From Cumulibacter manganitolerans (GTDB taxonomy: Bacteria > Actinomycetota > Actinomycetes > Mycobacteriales > Antricoccaceae), in the NCBI RefSeq assembly GCF_009602465.1, contig NZ_WBKP01000037.1, positions 1 through 38,720 of the forward strand: 38,720 bases of DNA. Direction: 5' to 3'. Each line of letters starts with the position of its first letter. Position 1 is the stretch's first letter. The translations under genes were made by a program, and so were the position numbers. The notes beneath the pieces are model-generated. The model did not search any database and was not told the origin of the DNA. It saw only the letters and a program-made list of their open reading frames with translations. Positions 15,649-23,107 of the stretch are shown here, in pieces.

Positions 15649-16034
15649 CCCCACGGTCGTCGAGCGAACCCCCCCCCGGTCGTCGTCCCCCACGGTCGAG
15701 CGACCACGGTCGTCGCCCCCCCCACACGGTCGTCGAGCCCCCCACGGTCGTCGAGCGAGCGAGGAACGAGCGACGTCGAGACGACGCAAGTCGACAGCGC
15801 ATCGCACCGCGTCTCGACGTCGCCTCCGCTAACGCTCCGGCTCGCTCGACGACCGTGGAAGGCGGTCCGGCTCGCTCGACGACCGTGGAAGGCGGTCCGG
15901 CTCGCTCGACGACCGTGGAAGGCGGTCCGGCTCGCTCGACCACCCGATGGTCACCGCGTCTCGACGTCGCCTCCGCTAGCGCTCCGGCTCGCTCGACGAC
16001 CGTGGAAGGCGCTCCGGCTCGCTCGACGACCGTG
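15649..16034. repeat. CTCGACGACCGTGG repeat field, direct and inverted copies
   Basis: The 338-base gap after the dehydratase pair holds no gene. It contains inverted copies reading CACGGTCGTCGAG (about 15652, 15725, 15742), then GACGTCGAGACG, and facing them two blocks of the form CGTCTCGACGTCGCCTCCGC followed by CTCGCTCGACGACCGTGG units. The field continues past the gap into the 3' end of the sigma factor gene. Homopolymer C runs (15669-15677, 15716-15722) are present. The same family appears at 11.61-11.80 kb. Confidence 0.85.
15841..15940. repeat. Perfect 30-bp tandem triplicate
   Basis: CTCGCTCGACGACCGTGG followed by AAGGCGGTCCGG occurs three times head to tail without a mismatch, plus ten bases of a fourth unit. 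One further unit with a single change lies at 15988-16017. Because the units abut with no unique spacers, it is not a CRISPR array. Identity of the three suggests recent expansion. Confidence 0.95.
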
Positions 16035-16892
16035 CAGCCGCGCCGGTGCGGCGTTCCAGGCCGGTCAGCACCTCGGGCTCTGCCCGGAACCGGATCCCGG
16101 CGACGCGGCCGCGCGCGACCGTGAAGTCGAAGGCGACCCTCGGCTCGCCGCGGTAGAACCATGCGGCGCCCGGGCGTCCCTCGATCAGCACCGGAAGCGC
16201 GGACTGCGCGGCGCCGTCGAACATCGCGGCGACGGCATCGCGGCCGGCGAGCCGCTGCGGCGTCCCGGCAGCGACCGCATCCGGGTCCGCGCTGATCACG
16301 ACGTCCGGCGCCAGCAGGTGCAGCAGCTGCGCGAAGTTGCCGGCGCGGCTGGCCGCGAGGAAGGCGTCGACGACCTCCCAGTCCGCCGGTGACTCCGCCG
16401 GTGCCTGGCGAACCACCTTCGCTCGCGCCCGCGACGCGAGCTTGCGGGCAGCGGGGGGTGTCGTGCCGAGCACTGCCGCGACGGTCGGGAACTCGACGCC
16501 GAAGGTGTCGTGCAGGACGAACGCGACCCGTTCGGCGGGCGTCAGGTGATCGAGGACGACCTGCAGCGCGACACCGACGGAGTCAGCCAGCGCGACCTCG
16601 TCCGCCGGGTCGGCCTCGCTCGCCTCGCGATCGCGCGCGTCGAGATCATCCGTCGGCTCGGGCACGCGCGCACGCAGCCGGTCGAGGCACAGCCGCGTGG
16701 TCACGGTCGTGAGCCACGCGGGCAGCGACGCTATGTCGGTCGTGGACTGCTCCAGCCGCAACCACGCCTGCTGGACGACGTCCTGCGCCTCGTGCGCGTC
16801 GCTGAGGATCCCGGCAGCGATCCGGGCGGCCGGGGCCGCTCGGCCTCGAAGCGGGCCGCCAGGTCCATCGCGCGCTCGTCGGGCGTCGCCAT
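15976..16892 (-). CDS. ECF sigma factor, SigJ/ECF41-like with SnoaL-type tail; apparent frameshift
   Basis: A sigma-70-family factor with region 2 (ILSDAHEAQDVVQQAWLRLE, then LPAWLTTVTTRLCLDRLRA), region 4 (LDHLTPAERVAFVLHDTFGV, then FPTVAAVLGTTPPAARKLASRA) and a C-terminal SnoaL-like domain (VVDAFLAASRAGNFAQLLHLL, then FDGAAQSALPVL). ECF41 factors control their own activity through such a tail. The natural N-terminus (ATPDERAMDLAARFEAERPR) is in another frame from the rest; one base appears missing near 16824-16832, and no alternative start exists in the main frame. The end is also odd: the last ~20 codons (RSSSEPERLPRSSSEPER) are made of the intergenic repeat, so the original stop was probably overwritten. 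It may be inactive, or the frameshift may be a sequence error. It lies eight bases after the small membrane protein gene. Confidence 0.8.
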
Positions 16893-16900
16893 CGCGCTGA

Positions 16901-17308
16901 TCAGCCTCGGCGCCGGGCGGGCAGGTCGTCGTCGCGCACGGCGCAGTCGTCGTCGAGCAGGGAGTCGTAGTTGAGCACCGCGCCATCACCGCCATGCAGC
17001 CGACCCTCGTCTCGCAGTGCGCCATCACCGTCGCGCGGCCGGTCGTCGTCGCGCACGGCGCCGTTGTCCAGCAGGGAGTCGTAGTCGAGCAGCGCGGCAT
17101 CCTCACCGAGCAGCCCGCCGTCCTCGTCCAGCGCGAAGACGCCGTCCGCGATCACCGGCGACTGCTCACTCCCTGCTCCGGCGCCGCGCTTCTTCTCGCG
17201 AGCCCGGAAGCAGGCGACCAGCGCCCACGCGAGGACCGCCATGACCGCGCCCGCGGCGATCAGGAACCCGAGCACGAGCGCGACGGTGAGCAGCACTTCT
17301 GGAGGCAT
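16901..17308 (-). CDS. Single-helix membrane protein with duplicated acidic tail, 135 aa
   Basis: I do not recognise a family. One or two hydrophobic stretches at the N-terminus (LLTVALVLGFLIAAGAVMAVL, followed by AWALVACF) are ended by the basic FRAREKKRG, which by the positive-inside rule leaves the C-terminal part in the cytoplasm. That part is highly acidic and contains an internal duplication: LLDYDSLLDNGAVRDDD and VLNYDSLLDDDCAVRDDD, visible also as a DNA repeat (about 16925-16975 and 17045-17095). The stop lies eight bases before the sigma factor start in the same direction, so they are probably co-transcribed. A link to sigma factor control is a guess. The frame is GC-typical, but low-complexity sequence lowers certainty. 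Confidence 0.65.
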   Translation of the reverse strand: MPPEVLLTVALVLGFLIAAGAVMAVLAWALVACFRAREKKRGAGAGSEQSPVIADGVFALDEDGGLLGEDAALLDYDSLLDNGAVRDDDRPRDGDGALRDEGRLHGGDGAVLNYDSLLDDDCAVRDDDLPARRRG

Positions 17309-17377
17309 CGCCCCATTGTTGCCGATGCCCGGCGCTCGCGCGATCATCGTCCCGGGTCCGCGGCGCGAGCCACGCAG

Positions 17378-17383
17378 TACATT
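17378..17383 (+). promoter_or_regulatory. -10 hexamer of a leaderless promoter (acyl-CoA dehydrogenase)
   Basis: TACATT stands exactly six bases before the ATG, and no Shine-Dalgarno sequence is present. Confidence 0.55.
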
Positions 17384-17389
17384 CCAGTC

Positions 17390-19000
17390 ATGCCCGCGAC
17401 CCATGACGTCCTCAACCAGGCCGAGCCGCTCGTCGAGTACGACGCGGCGGCGATCGACACGCCGCTGCAGGACGCCGTGCGCCGGCTCGCCGACGACGCG
17501 ACCGCCGATTCGCTGTCGTCGATCGGGCGGCGGCTCGGCGACCCGCACGTCCAGCAGTGGGGCATCGACGCCAACGCCTACCCGCCCGTACTGCGGACCC
17601 ACGACCGGTACGGCAACCGGATCAACGAGGTCGACTTCCACCCGGCCTGGCACCACCTGATGGACGTCGCCGTCACCGAGGGCCTGCACGGCGCACCGTG
17701 GGTCAGCGACGGCCCGGCGCCGCACCTGCGGCGCGCGGCCGGCTTCTACGTGTGGAGCCAGAACGAGGCGGGGCACGGCTGCCCCATCTCGATGACCTAC
17801 GCGATCGTGCCGGCGCTGCGGGCGAACGACGAGCTGGCGCGTCAGTACGAGCCGGGACTCACGTCATCGGTCTACGAGCCCGGCCTGCGCGACCCCGCCC
17901 TGAAGCAGGGCCTGCTGGCCGGCATGGGGATGACCGAGAAGCAAGGCGGCTCGGACGTGCGCGCGAACACCACCCGCGCCGTCGCCGCCGAGGACGGCAG
18001 CTGGCGGATCACCGGCCACAAGTGGTTCACGAGCGCGCCGATGTGCGACCTGTTCCTGATCCTCGCGCAGGTGGACGGCGCCGGGGTGTCGTGCTTCCTC
18101 GTGCCGCGGGTGCTGCCCGGCGGCGAGCGCAACGTCTTCAACCTGCAGCGCCTGAAGGACAAGCTCGGCAACAAGAGCAACGCCTCCAGCGAGGTGGAGT
18201 TCGACCAGACCGTCGGCTGGCTGGTCGGGGACGCCGGCCGCGGCGTGCAGACGATCATCGAGATGGTCTCGATGACCCGCCTCGACTGCGTCATCGGATC
18301 CACCGCCTGCCAGCGCGCGGCCCTCGTGCAGGCCGTGCACCACGCCCGGCATCGCAAGGCCTTCGGCGCCACGCTGTCCCAGCAGCCGCTGATGCAGGAG
18401 GTGCTGGCCGACGTCGCCCTCGAGGTCGAGGCGGCCACCGCGCTGATGACGCGCCTCGCCGCGGCGGTCGACCGCGGCGAGCACGAGTTCTCCCGGCTGG
18501 CGGTCGCCGCCGGCAAGTTCTGGGTGTGCAAACGGGCGCCGCACGTCGTGGCCGAGGCGCTGGAGTGCCTGGGCGGCAACGGCTACGTCGAGGAGTCCGG
18601 GATGCCCCGGCTGTTCCGCGAGTCGCCGCTGAACTCCATCTGGGAGGGCTCGGGCAACGTCATCTCGCTGGACGTCCTGCGGGCGATGGGCCGCGAGCCG
18701 GAGTCGGTCTCGGCGGTCACCAAGGAACTGGCGCTGGCCGCCGGCGCCGACCGTCGGCTCGATGCCCACCTGGAGCGCTTGCAGCTCTCGCTGCAGGAGG
18801 CGACGCCGCGCACCGCGCGGCGGGTGGCGCAGGACCTCGCGCTCGGCCTGCAGGGCGCGCTGCTGGTGCAGCATGCCCCGGCGTACGTCGCGGACGCGTT
18901 CTGCGCGACGCGGCTGGACGGCGACTGGGGACACGTCTTCGGCACCCTGCCGGCGTCCGTCGACGCGGCCGCGATCATCGAGCGCGCCTTCCCGTCCTGA
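17390..19000 (+). CDS. AidB-like acyl-CoA dehydrogenase, 536 aa
   Basis: This flavoprotein belongs to the AidB branch of the acyl-CoA dehydrogenases, with the branch-specific long N-terminus (residues about 1-180) rather than the usual 380-residue form. Diagnostic segments are GLLAGMGMTEKQGGSDVRAN (FAD and substrate strand), GHKWFTSAPMCDLFLILAQ, NKSNASSEVEFD, and ECLGGNGYVEESGMPRLFRE followed by SPLNSIWEGSGNV. Length matches E. coli AidB (541). AidB is linked to the alkylation response and binds DNA in E. coli; other members may simply oxidise acyl-CoAs. It is divergent from the sigma factor unit across 81 bases. The C-terminal 100 residues are helical, as in AidB. No DNA-repair partner is nearby. 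Confidence 0.92.
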   Translation: MPATHDVLNQAEPLVEYDAAAIDTPLQDAVRRLADDATADSLSSIGRRLGDPHVQQWGIDANAYPPVLRTHDRYGNRINEVDFHPAWHHLMDVAVTEGLHGAPWVSDGPAPHLRRAAGFYVWSQNEAGHGCPISMTYAIVPALRANDELARQYEPGLTSSVYEPGLRDPALKQGLLAGMGMTEKQGGSDVRANTTRAVAAEDGSWRITGHKWFTSAPMCDLFLILAQVDGAGVSCFLVPRVLPGGERNVFNLQRLKDKLGNKSNASSEVEFDQTVGWLVGDAGRGVQTIIEMVSMTRLDCVIGSTACQRAALVQAVHHARHRKAFGATLSQQPLMQEVLADVALEVEAATALMTRLAAAVDRGEHEFSRLAVAAGKFWVCKRAPHVVAEALECLGGNGYVEESGMPRLFRESPLNSIWEGSGNVISLDVLRAMGREPESVSAVTKELALAAGADRRLDAHLERLQLSLQEATPRTARRVAQDLALGLQGALLVQHAPAYVADAFCATRLDGDWGHVFGTLPASVDAAAIIERAFPS

Positions 19001-19026
19001 CCACCGCCGCAACGCTCAGCTGTCCG

Positions 19027-19386
19027 GCGGCGGCTCCGGCTTTCCGAGCGAGGTGGGGGCTGGGCGGAAGCGAAGCGACGTAAAGGCCCGCCGCCGGTAC
19101 CAATGACGCGAGCCGACCACCCCGGCGCCGGGCCCAGTCGCGGAGCGCGCGCAGCCACCGCCGAACGGTCGAGGAGAGGTGGCTGATCGGCGGCGGTCCG
19201 GGCTTTCTGAGTGAGGTGGGGGCTGGGCGGAAGCGAAGCGACGTAAAGGCCCGCCGCCGGAACCAACGGCGCGAGCCGACCACCCCGGCGCCGGGCCCAG
19301 TCGCGGAGCCCGCGCAGCCACCGCCGAACGGTCGAGGTTCCGGACTGGGCGGCGAAGCGACGTGAAGGTCCACCGCCGAACGGTCC
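19027..19386. repeat. 163-bp tandem direct repeat, two copies plus a short third
   Basis: The 456-base gap between the acyl-CoA dehydrogenase and DedA genes has no convincing gene. It holds two long direct copies with period 163 (compare GCTTTC at 19039 and 19202): each has GAGGTGGGGGCTGGGCGG, then AAGCGAAGCGACGTAAAGGC, CGAGCCGACCACCCCGGCGC, and ends GCAGCCACCGCCGAACGGTC. A compressed third copy (about 19340-19386) retains only the first and last parts. Open frames across it are repeated low-complexity reading and not genes. Confidence 0.9.
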
Positions 19387-19444
19387 GCGCCCCGACCAGC
19401 CTGAGGCCTTGGCCGCTTCTCAGGGCGCTCGCGCTGATCGCCAT

Positions 19445-19450
19445 TACCCT
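19445..19450 (+). promoter_or_regulatory. -10 hexamer of a leaderless promoter (DedA)
   Basis: TACCCT stands six bases before the GTG start. The spacer GGTGGG is G-rich but too close to act as a ribosome site. Confidence 0.5.
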
Positions 19451-19456
19451 GGTGGG

Positions 19457-20233
19457 GTGATCACGACGTACGCCGCATCATCCTTTCTGCCCGACTGGCT
19501 CAATCCCGAGGTGCTCATCCCGGCGATGGGCCCCTGGGTGGTGCTCGGCCTCTGCGCGATCCTGTTCGCCGAGTGCGGGCTGCTGCTCGGCTTCTTCCTG
19601 CCCGGTGACACGTTGCTGTTCTTCGCCGGCATCTTCCACGCCAGCGGCGCGATCAAGACCCCGCTGTGGCTGCTGATGGTCTACATGATCGCCGCGGCGT
19701 TCGTCGGCAACCTCGTCGGCTACTGGATCGGGCACAAGGCCGGCCCGGCGGTGTTCAGCAAGCCGAGCGCCAAGTACCTCAAGCCGGAGTACCTGGAGAA
19801 GTCGCACGCGATGTTCGAGCGCTGGGGCAAGCCGGCCGTCGTGCTCAGCCGGTTCGTGCCGGTGGTCCGCACCGTCGCGCCGCCGATGGCCGGCGCGTCC
19901 CGGATGAACGCCAAGATCTACACGCTGTACTCGTTCGTCGGCGGCGTCCTGTGGATCGTCCTCGTCACCATGCTCGGCATCTGGCTCGGTGACGTCCCGC
20001 TGATCCGCGACCACCTCGACCTGGTCATCGTCGCCGCGGTCGTCGTCGTGGTGCTGTTCAGCGCCGGGCCGGCGATCTGGCACATGATCGAGCGCCGTCG
20101 CGCCCGCGCGTCGATGACGCCGGAGCAGCTGGCCGCCGAGGACGCTGCCCGCCGCGATGCGGCCACCGTCGAGGCGCCCGACGAGCTCGACGGGTACGAC
20201 CCCGAGAAGCGACAGCCGCCCACGGCGCGATAG
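19457..20233 (+). CDS. DedA-family membrane protein (SNARE-associated/VTT domain), 258 aa
   Basis: This is an integral membrane protein of the DedA family, which in bacteria act as lipid flippases or scramblases and affect membrane charge and proton homeostasis. Family signs are the re-entrant region ILFAECGLLLGFFLPGDTLL with its acidic residue, NLVGYWIGHKAGPAVF, the amphipathic segment with LSRFVPVVRTVAPPMAGAS, and four to five hydrophobic helices. The C-terminal 45 residues are charged and cytoplasmic (ERRRARASMTPEQLAAEDAA). Start is a GTG with a leaderless-type promoter. It is convergent with the SGNH hydrolase, with only 10 bases between stops. Confidence 0.92.
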   Translation: MITTYAASSFLPDWLNPEVLIPAMGPWVVLGLCAILFAECGLLLGFFLPGDTLLFFAGIFHASGAIKTPLWLLMVYMIAAAFVGNLVGYWIGHKAGPAVFSKPSAKYLKPEYLEKSHAMFERWGKPAVVLSRFVPVVRTVAPPMAGASRMNAKIYTLYSFVGGVLWIVLVTMLGIWLGDVPLIRDHLDLVIVAAVVVVVLFSAGPAIWHMIERRRARASMTPEQLAAEDAARRDAATVEAPDELDGYDPEKRQPPTAR

Positions 20234-20243
20234 CGCGAGGCGC

Positions 20244-21002
20244 TTAGCCGGCGTCCACCGGCGTCCAGGTCGCGTGCTTCGGCTGGACGCCGTCCCCCGA
20301 CGATCGGCCCCGCAGGTGGCGCCACACCCACGGCGCGACGTGCTGCCGGTAGTACGCCGCCTGCTCGCGGGCCCCGCGGCGGGTCTCGACCTGCGGGTGC
20401 GGACGTAGCCAGTCCGCCGGCGGCTCGTACCCGAGATGGGCGAGCAGCCGTGCGGCGACGCGCCGGTGCCCGTCGGCGTTCAGGTGCAGCCGGTCCGCCG
20501 ACCAGTACGGGCCTCGGGCGAGCTCGGCATCCCCGAAGTTGTCGACCATCTCCACGCCGTGCCGGTCGGTCAGCTCGCGCACGATGCGGGTGAGCTCGAC
20601 GCCGGCGGCGTTGACCCGGCTCCCGAACGGCAGGTGCCGGCTGGGGTCGGCCCCGCTGAGCACCACGAGCCGCACGCCGGCCGCCTGCGCGCGGGTGATG
20701 ACCCGCTCCGTCAACGCGGTGAGCCGCTGCGGGTCGTACGACGGCCGCAGCAGATCGTTGCCGCCACCGTTGAAGGTCAGCAGGTCCGGGCCGAGCGCGA
20801 GGGCCGCGTCGAGCTGCACGGTCGCGATCGGCTCGAGCAGCCGCCCCCGGATGGCCAGGTTGACGTATTCCACGGGGCGCCGCGCCGCTATCTGCTGCGC
20901 CGTCAGGTCGGCCCACCCTCGTGGACGCCCGTCGGCGAGCTCGTCGCCGATTCCTTCGGTGAAGCTGTCGCCGATCGCGGCGAAGCGCAGTACCCCAGAC
21001 AC
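20244..21002 (-). CDS. SGNH/GDSL-type hydrolase
   Basis: This 252-residue esterase or lipase of the SGNH superfamily starts with the GDS block containing the nucleophile serine (LRFAAIGDSFTEGIGD), has the glycine block (YVNLAIRGRLLEP), the asparagine block (LLTFNGGGNDLLRPS), and the Asp-His block (WSADRLHLNADGHRRVA). There is no signal peptide, so it acts in the cytoplasm. The last 55 residues (PPADWLRPHPQVETRRGARE onward) are an extra tail. The start GTG was chosen because a TACTGT hexamer precedes it by eight bases; an upstream extension has no ribosome site. It is divergent from a membrane protein gene across 61 bases. Natural substrate unknown. Confidence 0.9.
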   Translation of the reverse strand: MSGVLRFAAIGDSFTEGIGDELADGRPRGWADLTAQQIAARRPVEYVNLAIRGRLLEPIATVQLDAALALGPDLLTFNGGGNDLLRPSYDPQRLTALTERVITRAQAAGVRLVVLSGADPSRHLPFGSRVNAAGVELTRIVRELTDRHGVEMVDNFGDAELARGPYWSADRLHLNADGHRRVAARLLAHLGYEPPADWLRPHPQVETRRGAREQAAYYRQHVAPWVWRHLRGRSSGDGVQPKHATWTPVDAG

Positions 21003-21063
21003 AACCCGGCACAGTACGCCCGGCTCGAGGACGAAGCGCACCGCGGTGCGGCAGACTTGGCGC

Positions 21064-21936
21064 ATGACCGCCCCGCGCGAACACCGCCGCATGCGCTTCG
21101 GCTGGCTGCTCGAAGCAGGGGTGCTGCTGGTCTTCGCGAGCCCGATCCTGTGGGCGCTCTCTGCCGCCGCCGGCCTGCCGCCGGCGATCACCGCGACGTT
21201 CATGTGGCTCACCGTGGCGCTCGTCGTCGTGGTGCTGGCGTCGATGACCGCGCTGCCGTTCCTCACCCGCTCCCATCGTCGGGGCTGGGGCGCCTACGCC
21301 ACGGGCGCGGGGCGATCCGGGGACGCGGTGTACCTCGGCTCCGACCCGGGGCTCGCGACCGACCTCCACCGGTTCCCGACGTACCCCTTCGATGCCGGAG
21401 AGGGCGGCGAGGTGACCGACGTGCTGCGGACGACGTCCGGCGACGTGTCGATCGCGACCTTCACCTACCGCCGAGCCGGCGCGCGTGGCTGGCGGTCGCT
21501 CGCCGGGGCCGCCGACACCTTCCAGATCGTGCTCGCCGAGCTCCCGGTGGCGCTGCCGTACCTGGCGGTGCGGGCGGCTGCGGAGCTGGGCAACGCACTG
21601 CCGGCCGGCACCGGCGTCCGGCTCGAGTACGGCGAGTTCAACCGGCGCTACCGCATCGCGACGTACGACGGCTCGAGCGTGGCCCGCAAGTACGCCGTCG
21701 ACGTGCTCACCCCGAGGACCGCGCAGCGGCTGCTCTCCGTCGAGCCGAAGGACATCACCATCTACGGGCGGTATGTCGTGTGCACCGGCCACTTCCCCGG
21801 TCCGCCGCGCACCGCCGTCCGGCTGCTCGAGTCGTACGGCGCGGTGCTGGCCGAGCTGGTCGACCGGATCCCGGGACACGTCTACGCGACCTACGGCGGG
21901 ATGGTCGAGCGGCCTCGCGGCCTGCTCGACCTCTAG
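21064..21936 (+). CDS. Two-helix membrane protein with DUF3137-like domain, 290 aa
   Basis: Two hydrophobic helices open the protein (FGWLLEAGVLLVFASPILWA, then ATFMWLTVALVVVVLAS), followed by a soluble domain. Its C-terminal half carries the pattern EFNRRYRIATYDGSSVARKY, then LTPRTAQRLLSVEP, then a strand and the helix LLESYGAVLAELVDRIP. The FNRRY-x-D-x-L-x-PR arrangement recalls DUF3137 proteins. The next gene encodes a protein of the same layout. The function is unknown. No ribosome site; CAGACT six bases before the ATG may be a -10 of a leaderless transcript. The two membrane helices place the domain at the cytoplasmic face if the loop is external. Confidence 0.8.
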   Translation: MTAPREHRRMRFGWLLEAGVLLVFASPILWALSAAAGLPPAITATFMWLTVALVVVVLASMTALPFLTRSHRRGWGAYATGAGRSGDAVYLGSDPGLATDLHRFPTYPFDAGEGGEVTDVLRTTSGDVSIATFTYRRAGARGWRSLAGAADTFQIVLAELPVALPYLAVRAAAELGNALPAGTGVRLEYGEFNRRYRIATYDGSSVARKYAVDVLTPRTAQRLLSVEPKDITIYGRYVVCTGHFPGPPRTAVRLLESYGAVLAELVDRIPGHVYATYGGMVERPRGLLDL

Positions 21937-22122
21937 CCGACGCTGCACTGACGCGGCGCCGGCGAGGCCCGGGCCGCCGGCGGCGGGTGCGCTCCAGCGG
22001 CGGTCGCGGCGGGAGGCTCCCGTGACGGTCGCGACAGCGGGCCGACCTACCATCTCGGTGCCGCCCTCGTGCGCGCGTTCTCTGGTAGACCAGAGCGGGA
22101 ACCAACGGGAGGACCCTCGTAC

Positions 22123-22878
22123 ATGACCACGCAGCGCGGGCAGCGGCGCACGATCTCCGGCGGCGACGTGGCGGCCCTGGTGGCGGCCTTCGCCGGCGCC
22201 TTCCTGATCAGCGCGGGCCTCTCCGGCGACCGCACGGGCCTGACGACCCTGCTGATCGTGCTCGGCATCGCGTTGCTGCTGGGCACCGCCGTCCTGGCGG
22301 TCCGCTCGCTGCGCGACCGCACGGCCGAGCTGGCCGACCGCCAGCGGTGGGAGTCGTTCGAGGAGTCCCTCGAGGACGGCGTGCGCTTCGACGTCCCAGA
22401 AGGAATGGGCTACGCCCCCGAGCTGCCGGCGTTGCTCGACGACATGAGCGACATCGGCGAGCCGTCGGACGGCCGGGCGCGGCGGGCGATCGTCGGCGAG
22501 CTCGGCGAGATCCACTGGTGCGCGTTCCAGCACGAGCGCCCCGACGGCACGTCGACCGTCGGCATGGTGGGGCTGCGTCCCGATCGGCACGCCGACCGCT
22601 ACCCGCGGCTGCGCGTGATCGTCAAGGACGCCGACGCGGCGCAGTTCGACGAGCGGTACGACGTCCTGGCCGACGACGACGCCTTCGCCGGGCAGGCCCT
22701 CAACGACGAGGCGCGCGCCGAGCTGATGCGCGCCGCCGCCTTCGACTGGCGGCTCGAGGGCAACCAGATGATCACCACCCTGCAGCGGCCGAGCACGCCG
22801 GAAGAGCAGATCGCGTTCATCGAGGACCGCGTCGAGCCCCTGGCCCGCGTCGCGGCGCTCATCCCGCTGGACGCCTGA
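22123..22878 (+). CDS. Two-helix membrane protein, paralogue-like partner of the preceding gene, 251 aa
   Basis: It has two hydrophobic segments (VAALVAAFAGAFLISAGL, then LLIVLGIALLLGTAVLAV), then a charged linker (RDRTAELADRQRWESFEE), and a soluble domain. The end aligns in pattern with the previous protein: QFDERYDVLADDDAFAGQAL, LNDEARAELMRAAAFDWRLE, GNQMITTLQRP, and FIEDRVEPLARVAALIP. I conclude both belong to one DUF3137-like family; the similarity is weak but spans the domain. The ATG follows GGGAGGA at ten bases. The function is unknown. Confidence 0.8.
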   Translation: MTTQRGQRRTISGGDVAALVAAFAGAFLISAGLSGDRTGLTTLLIVLGIALLLGTAVLAVRSLRDRTAELADRQRWESFEESLEDGVRFDVPEGMGYAPELPALLDDMSDIGEPSDGRARRAIVGELGEIHWCAFQHERPDGTSTVGMVGLRPDRHADRYPRLRVIVKDADAAQFDERYDVLADDDAFAGQALNDEARAELMRAAAFDWRLEGNQMITTLQRPSTPEEQIAFIEDRVEPLARVAALIPLDA

Positions 22879-22921
22879 CCCGCGCCTGACCTCGGCCGGC
22901 GCCACGGCACGAGGTCCCCGT

Positions 22922-22979
22922 CCCGTTGTCTTGTGACGACTTCGGGCGACGTCGCCCGGAGTCGCCACAACTCAACGGG
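22922..22979. repeat. 58-bp palindrome, separate sequence type
   Basis: A near-perfect inverted repeat running from CCCGTTGTCTTGTG to CACAACTCAACGGG with centre CGGGCGACGTCGCCCG. Only a few positions do not pair. It lies between the membrane protein and the amidase genes (same strand), where it could end upstream transcription. Its arms differ from those of the TTCTGCGG elements although the length is the same. Confidence 0.85.
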
Positions 22980-23095
22980 GAGTGGCCGCCTTCGTGGGTC
23001 ACGACCTGGCCGGACGCCGCATCGGTCATGACCCGCCCGTACGCCGCGTCGACCCCCACCTCGCCGCCGACCTTCCCGCTGCGGTTACTCGCAGG

Positions 23096-23101
23096 TAGCC
23101 T
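23096..23101 (+). promoter_or_regulatory. -10 hexamer of a leaderless promoter (amidase)
   Basis: TAGCCT stands six bases before the ATG. The identical hexamer at the identical distance occurs before the P450 gene and the alpha/beta hydrolase gene. Confidence 0.6.
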
Positions 23102-23107
23102 CTCGGC

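Noticed and set aside
15841-15940. Repeat array resembling a short CRISPR
   Set aside because: The 30-bp units abut directly with no unique spacers and there is no cas gene in the window.
19918-22968. A 1016-residue open frame on the minus strand
   Set aside because: It runs antisense to DedA, two membrane protein genes and the SGNH region, has the Arg/Ala/Gly/Pro-rich composition of high-GC shadow frames, and shows no family pattern except where it crosses the true SGNH gene region in another frame.
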